A stretch of 64,000 nucleotides of DNA, taken from Neolentinus lepideus HHB14362 ss-1. Its lineage: Eukaryota; Basidiomycota; Agaricomycetes; Gloeophyllales; Gloeophyllaceae. The notes under the pieces are model-generated. The model was not told the origin of the DNA, made no database searches, and worked only from the letters and a program-made list of their open reading frames with translations. A program made the position numbers and the translations under genes. The first letter of the stretch is position 1; each line of letters begins with the position of its first letter. Below are positions 58,740 through 64,000 of this stretch, in pieces. The DNA lies in assembly GCA_001632425.1 (NCBI GenBank), contig KV425580.1, positions 292,713 through 356,712 on the forward strand. Direction: 5' to 3'.

Positions 58740-60990
58740 GGACGACTCTCTGTTGACGATGGCGTTAGAAGTGGCGCAAGAGGATCTGTACACTCTCGAA
58801 GCATTGACAGCAGTGCACCAAGCCAGGATTGACTCTCTAGAGTGGGAGATCTATGAACTATGAGGGAAACAGGTTTTTGATGGGGTCCACATGCCACCTC
58901 ATCCTCGACCATTCCCTCAGTGCGCAGTAAGGAACGGACTGCCTATGGGTCCACAAGGAGAAACTTTGCTGCCGGTCGCTAATGCAGTCCCGGTGCCCAA
59001 ACCCCCTACTCAAGTGTCGCAACCTTTCAATGCCCCTTATCATCCTTTTGCTAAGGTCAAGCCTGCGGAGGAATATTGGACCTGTATGTTGGATATGACA
59101 AGTGTGAAATTGCAGAGAGCTCGTGTGACCTTACTACCTTTCAGTCTCCCTATGGTGCCTTGCGACTTGTTACGCTACCAATGGGATGGATGAATTCTGT
59201 GCCGATCTTCCATGACAATGTAAGCAGCATCCTGCTGCCAGAAATCCCACAGTATACAATATCCTATATCGATGACGTACCTGTCTGTGGTCCGGCGACT
59301 CAATATGAGCTACCGGACCGGATGCACAAAACAATACCGGAAAATCCAGGCATTCGGCACTTCATCTGGGAACATTTCCAGAACCTGAATCATATCATCC
59401 AGTGGATGAGGTACTGCAGCAGAACGTTTTCAGGTCTCAAGCTCATTCTTTGTGGACCCGAAGTAACGGTCATTGGGCACAAGTGTACTTATGAGGGAAG
59501 AGTGCTAGATGAGAAGTGGATAGAAGTGATTTGGAACTGGGGGCCATGTCACAATGTATCAGATGTCTGTGCGTTCCTAGGGATGGTAGGTGTTATGAGG
59601 ATTTTCATCAGGGATTATGGGAAGCAGACCAGTCAACTAGTCAAGCTAACTTGCAAGGATGAACCATTTGTGTGGGGTCCATTGCAGCAGAAGGCGATGG
59701 ATGGCCTCAAGGTGACAGTTCTGAAGTGTCCAGCGTTGAAGCCTATTGACTATCACTCCAAACGACCCGTGATCTTGGTGGTGGACACATTGTATATCAC
59801 CGTCGGGTTCTATCTGTGTCAGAGGGTGGACGAATACACCGTGAAAAGGAACTATAATCGCTTTGGTTCGATCACTCTGAATGAGTGCGAAAGCCAATAC
59901 TCACAAGTGAAACTCGAGATTTATGGTTTATACCACAGCATGTGCACACTCCACCTCTACATTATAGGGGTATGGAACATGATCGTCGAGATGGACGCTC
60001 GCTATGTCAAAGGAATGCTCAAGAATCCAGATATAGCACCATTGGCTAGTATCAACAGGTGGATTGTCACAATCCTAACCTTCCATTTCACTCTAGTCCA
60101 CGTACCGGGGAAAGTGCATAGACCTGATGGTCTATCATGACACATTCATCAACCAGATGATCTGCCAGTCAATGAAGATGAGGAAGGCGAGTTTGAGGAC
60201 TGGATTGACAAGGTCCACGGCTTCGTACACTTTGTTAACCCAGTGCCTTACATTGTCGAGCATCCTTCAGTTGCGGTCTACATGGATGAGGTCACAGAAG
60301 AGTCAGGGAGGTTAGTAGAGGAAGAACAGGATGACGACTACTTGAAGGTACCTAGGATGGACAAGGCCAAGAAGAATTACGAGTGCCTAGTGTTACTACC
60401 CGAGTGGTTCGAGAAGTTAGAGCGACCTAAGGAGATCCCTGATGACAAGTATGAGGGATTCGTGAGGTACACTACCAGGTTCTTTCCTTACTGGTGGAAA
60501 ACTGTGGCACAAGAATGAGTTGGGTGCACATCAGCAAGTTGTCTTTGGGAACAGGCGGATGGATCTTCTCAGGCAAGTGCACGATGATGTCAGCCATCGT
60601 GAAATATACGCGATGCGAACTTTACTTATGGAGCATTTCTGGTGGCCGTGGATCGCACAAGATGTGGCATGGTATGTCAAGATGTGTCTTATTTGCCAAC
60701 AATGGCAGGTGAGGCATATTTCGATTCTGCCATTGGTATCTACGCCTGCATCACTCTTCGCTAAGGTGTACATGGACACCATGCATATGAACAAGCCGGG
60801 GGGTTTCAATGCTATAGTCCAGGGGAGGTGCTCCCTGACACATTATCCAGAGACGTGATGGCTGCAGATGGAAACCGCGAAGACACTGGGTGATTGGATC
60901 TTTGAGGATATCCTCTGTAGGTGGGGGACACTATCCGAGATTGTCACAGATAATGGATCTGCCTTTTGCTGGACAAGGATGATGCGAGGC
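58740..60990 (+). mobile_element. Degenerate Ty3/gypsy retrotransposon (gag remnant, RT, RNase H, integrase)
   Basis: Coding remnants of one agaricomycete gypsy element. A short gag-like piece (58757-59080) is followed directly, out of frame, by the reverse transcriptase from DLYVGYDKCEIAESSCDLTT onward, so protease and the RT N-terminus are deleted. The active-site motif is YIDDVPV. RNase H residues lie in VILVVDTLYITVGFYLCQ, SQYSQVKLEIYGLYHSM and VEMDARYVKGML. The frame is broken by TGA at 60138-60140, a frameshift near 60490-60515, and another TGA after SLTHYPET. The integrase part retains the zinc-finger-like H..H..C..C region (HQQVVFGN to CLICQQW) and VTDNGSAF. No LTRs were found; sequence after 60990 no longer matches. 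Confidence 0.88.
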
Positions 60991-61230
60991 ACGAGCGGCT
61001 CAGACTTATGTTGAGCCAAGCTAAGAGAGTGTGCGAATGGGCCACGCGCACTGAGCACGTGTCTGCCATGTGGCGCGCACCCTTTTTGCTTCGATTTGGG
61101 CTCAGCGCGACCTCATCTTTTCTTTCCCCATTACGCGTCGCTCGCCAGCTGGGCTTGACACCGCGTCTTTTTCGTTTTCAACCCCCATCCCCTGAGCTAT
61201 CACTCTTCGATTCTCCAACCCACTCTCTCT
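60991..61230. other. Junction between two transposon remnants
   Basis: About 240 bp linking the gypsy remnant to the DIRS-like gag region. It is Ser/Phe-codon-rich with no conserved motif. It may belong to the 5' region of the DIRS-like element. Confidence 0.4.
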
Positions 61231-62736
61231 GTGTTTTCGGCCGTGACTAAGGACTATTTTTATGCCAGCTATTCATTTTTTTGCGCCATCAGAATCACAG
61301 GCCCCAAACACAAGACCTCAGACCCAGGTGTTTGGTCGAAATGGCTGTCCAGCCTCTTGGAGTGGGATAAGATCTCTGAGAATGTGTCCCGTAGCTCGGC
61401 TAATGATTTAAAATGACAGCAGTGGGCACTCCTCGCCGAAGAGGGTGGTGATGACGTGTCAGGCCAATCTGCCGACACGGTACAGATGCTTTCGCGCGTT
61501 TCGTCCTTTGCCTCCTTGATCTCAATACATCTGGGTGGCGATGATGACCTGGATGGTGGAGGAGCGTCCTCTGCACCACCAGCACCGCCAGTGCATCCCC
61601 AGACCCCGCCAGCCCAGATATCCCTCAGCACGATCGGGTCGCTGTCATGCTGGTCTCCGGTCACCAAGATGGCCTTCGATATCATGAAGAACCCGAGCAC
61701 CATCAAGGAGTTCTTCAGCAAGAAGAGATCCGCCGACGCTGAGGATGATGATGAGGACCGCACTCGGTCTTCAAAGAAGCCGCGGGCTCTATGGACTACG
61801 GTGGGGGAAATCCCTTCCGACCCAAGTGTTCTGGCATGTCTTGGCACCTTCCACGAGGAAATCAAGATTTTATTTTGGAATAACCAGTATCTTCCCATTT
61901 TGATCTTCACATTTGAGGAGCTGAACAGATTTATGGAAAGTGCGGATGATATGCCCAAGGAAAAACTGGAATCCAAGGTCCGGGTGATTGACCTCTCGGT
62001 GATCTCACTCGTGAATGAACATACTCTCTCCACGGGGCAGTGGCGGGAAGCCGCCGACAACTGGCTCCACTTCTGCACGGTGGTCGGCACCGACGACTTA
62101 GTCCAGTGTTGAAGGGACCACTTCAACTGGCTTATCCGGCAGCCATACTTCGAGCAGAGGTGGCCCACCTTTCGCGAAATGGATCTTCAACTGCGCAGGC
62201 AATACCGTACACTTCCTTTTGCTTTTAATCCCATGTTTTACCAGATGAAGTTCACTGAGATCTCAGATCTCATCTGGGATGGAGTAATTCAGGTTGGACA
62301 GGCTGCACCGGTGCCCTCAGGTAGGCAGGGACAGTCGTCCCATGGGGCTCCTACTCAGGTGGGTGGGGCTCAGCCAGCGCAGGCTGGGCGCACGTGCGGC
62401 GGAGGTGCTGGACCTGCGCAAGGCCGCACGCCCTTTCAGATGGGTGGTGGAGGTGACCCTTCAACCTCCATCTGCCTTGTCTGTGCTAGGAAGGGGCACA
62501 TGGTCCCCGGCTGCACCATGGGGCAATTTGCAGGTGGGGGTCAAGTCTTCGCAGAGGCGAGGAATGGTTCTCTCTTCATGCGGGGACGAGATGAGGAGAT
62601 CTGCCGGAGATGGAATGCAGCCAGCTCCAACTCTTGCCATCAGACTGACCACCCTGCTCGTCGACACATCTGCTCCTTCTGTGGCTCAGGCAACCATCAT
62701 GCCTTCTCCTGGTCCTGCAAGGCCAAACCTAACTGA
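61231..62736 (+). pseudogene. DIRS-like retrotransposon gag protein, with two in-frame stops
   Basis: A single frame runs for about 500 codons, interrupted by TGA at 61414-61416 and 62110-62112. Conserved-looking parts are DPGVWSKWLSSLLEWDKISE, PSTIKEFFSKKRSADAEDDD, FWNNQYLPILIFTFEELNRF, QWREAADNWLHFCTVVGTDD and, after the second stop, RDHFNWLIRQPYFEQRWPTF. The C-terminal third is Gly/Gln/Ala-rich, then a CCHC zinc knuckle CLVCARKGHMVPGC and a second Cys/His cluster CSFCGSGNHHAFSWSC. The pattern matches a family common in Agaricomycetes and linked there with DIRS-like reverse transcriptases. That link is from memory of the family and is not provable here. Confidence 0.62.
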
Positions 62737-62839
62737 TACGACATCTGCTACTTGCTCAACTTGCTCAGCCTGTAAATCTGCTTCCTGCCAGTCTTTTCTT
62801 GATGACTCTTGCTGCAATCGCATCAGAAACTGTATCATT

Positions 62840-63761
62840 ATGCCCTACGATGCTAGCGCTTTCGAAGAACTACTTGTAATATAAGACAAACATAGAGATC
62901 TCGCTCATAAACTCAGAACCGGCTTTGCTATGGGAGATTTCTCCACCCCCCTTACAAAGACTGTAATCTTCCCCAATCACCCTTCCTGTTTGAAACATGC
63001 AGCATACATCACAGATTACCTGGACGAAGAGGCTGCCGTGGGGAGGATGAGTGGCCCCTTCACGTGGGAGCAAGTCGAGCGTATACTGGGACCGTTCCAA
63101 TCATCGCCGCTTACAATTTCCAAGCAGGCACAGGGCCCGGGTGAGCCGTGCAAGCTGCGCCTCTGCTGCAATCACTCTAAGGGATCCCGTGAGCACATCT
63201 CGACGATTGATCACATTAACACGGATGAGTTTCCAACTCGTTTCAGCTCAGCGCTTGACGTAGCTGAGATTGTGAGTCATGTTCATTCTTTCCTACTTCC
63301 CCTCTGGGTCTTTCTTAGCCCAAGAGCATTGGATGAGGGTCGTTTTCTGCCCTCCATGCCCCGGGTCATTCATGCCCGCGTTGGCTGCATCTCGGGCCAT
63401 TTCCCGCCCGCCTTCCCCATCTTCCACATCACCGCATCATTCATTGCGCGCATACTACTACGTTCTTTTCACTCATGTTCGCATTTGCATCCTTTACCTT
63501 CTTCTTACCTCTCTTCCACAGATCTGCAATGCCCCGGCGGGCATGCAGGTGATGACCCTTGACATTGCCAAATTCCATCGAACCTGCCCAATTTTGCCCA
63601 ACCACAAGCCTTGGTTCGTGGTCCAGGACCTTCGTGGGTTCTGGGTGGAGCACACCTGTCCATTCCGGTGCTGTTCCTCGGAGAGCAATGCGGGTTCGAT
63701 CGTGAACGTTGATATGCACAGACACACGACGAAACCCGCGGAAAAGAGACCTAAAGGGTAG
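62840..63761 (+). pseudogene. DIRS-like reverse transcriptase, 5' part with an intron
   Basis: Begins MPYDASAFEELLVI, meets an in-frame TAA at 62882-62884, and continues HRDLAHKLRTGFAMGDFSTP, TVIFPNHPSCLKHAAYITDY and ILGPFQSSPLTISKQAQGPG to ALDVAEI. A GTGAGT..CACAG intron of about 250 nt (63271-63521) then leads to ICNAPAGMQVMTLDIAKFHR. LDIAKFHR fits RT motif A, and VEHTCPFRCCSSESNAG the following LPFG-type segment of DIRS enzymes. The frame ends soon after at 63761, before motif C and any tyrosine recombinase domain, so this is a truncated remnant unless it resumes past the window. Confidence 0.58.
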
Positions 63762-64000
63762 ACACAACCACAAAGCAAACACCAAAGCCCTTGGTGTCAG
63801 ATGGCTGCGAGGCCCGGGGTAACGAAGGGTAATATAGTTCGGAGGGGATGGGTGGTGGTGAGACGTATAGGTGGGGCTAAAGGAAGGTTGGCGCCAAGTC
63901 GCTACTTGGCGGCAGTCTGTAGGATGAAGGCGACGCTATGCGCTATGTAGCGCTATATGTGCGGCGCTGTATGGGCGCTGTACGATGGTCCTCTTGCTCG
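63762..64000. other. Right-edge sequence, no gene
   Basis: GC-rich flank containing several close variants of GCGCTATGTAGCGCTAT near 63938-63960. No coding feature recognised. Confidence 0.4.

Noticed and set aside
61269..62168. A 299-codon open frame on the minus strand.
   Set aside because: It is antisense to the DIRS-like gag sequence, whose motifs are on the plus strand; no family features in the minus reading.

Overview
The window is nuclear DNA of a filamentous basidiomycete, most likely an Agaricomycete close to the polypores. The evidence is very short introns (about 50-60 nt, GT..AG, CTAAC-type branch sites), a GT4 retaining trehalose phosphorylase of the Grifola/Pleurotus type, a DUF6534-type seven-helix protein, and degenerate agaricomycete Ty3/gypsy and DIRS-like retrotransposons. 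There are no bacterial operons or CRISPR arrays. Genes were read by joining exons by eye, so termini are approximate where stated.

Left part (1-16.1 kb): compact conserved genes. An M1 aminopeptidase is cut by the left edge. It is followed by a TFIIB/BRF-like factor, trehalose phosphorylase, an aldo/keto reductase, the 24-kDa (NDUFV2-type) subunit of complex I, and a bestrophin-like channel. An 81-bp minisatellite lies between the trehalose phosphorylase and the reductase. Two microexons (14 nt and 6 nt) must be included to keep conserved motifs.

Middle part (18-37 kb): looser, accessory in character. It holds a cytochrome P450, an MFS transporter, a YheT-like alpha/beta hydrolase, a seven-helix membrane protein, an unrecognised gene, a second alpha/beta hydrolase, a free-standing adenylate-forming enzyme and an ACC-synthase-like PLP enzyme. 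Together they resemble a metabolic cluster with no recognisable PKS, NRPS or terpene synthase core. A degenerate copy of part of the unrecognised gene sits between the last two enzymes.

Next part (37.8-52.2 kb): a 603-bp non-autonomous hAT-like element with a perfect 8-bp target duplication, then POL5/MYBBP1A, a Ser/Pro-rich orphan protein, a class-3 aldehyde dehydrogenase, a duplicated fragment of the POL5 5' end, and a DUF6534 membrane protein.

Right part (53-64 kb): AT-rich repeat territory up to about 58.5 kb. It contains several inverted-repeat (MITE-like) elements, a 270-bp unit in three tandem copies, a pair of 280-bp direct repeats and tRNA-like sequences. It is followed by a decayed Ty3/gypsy pol region and a decayed DIRS-like gag and reverse transcriptase that run to the right edge.
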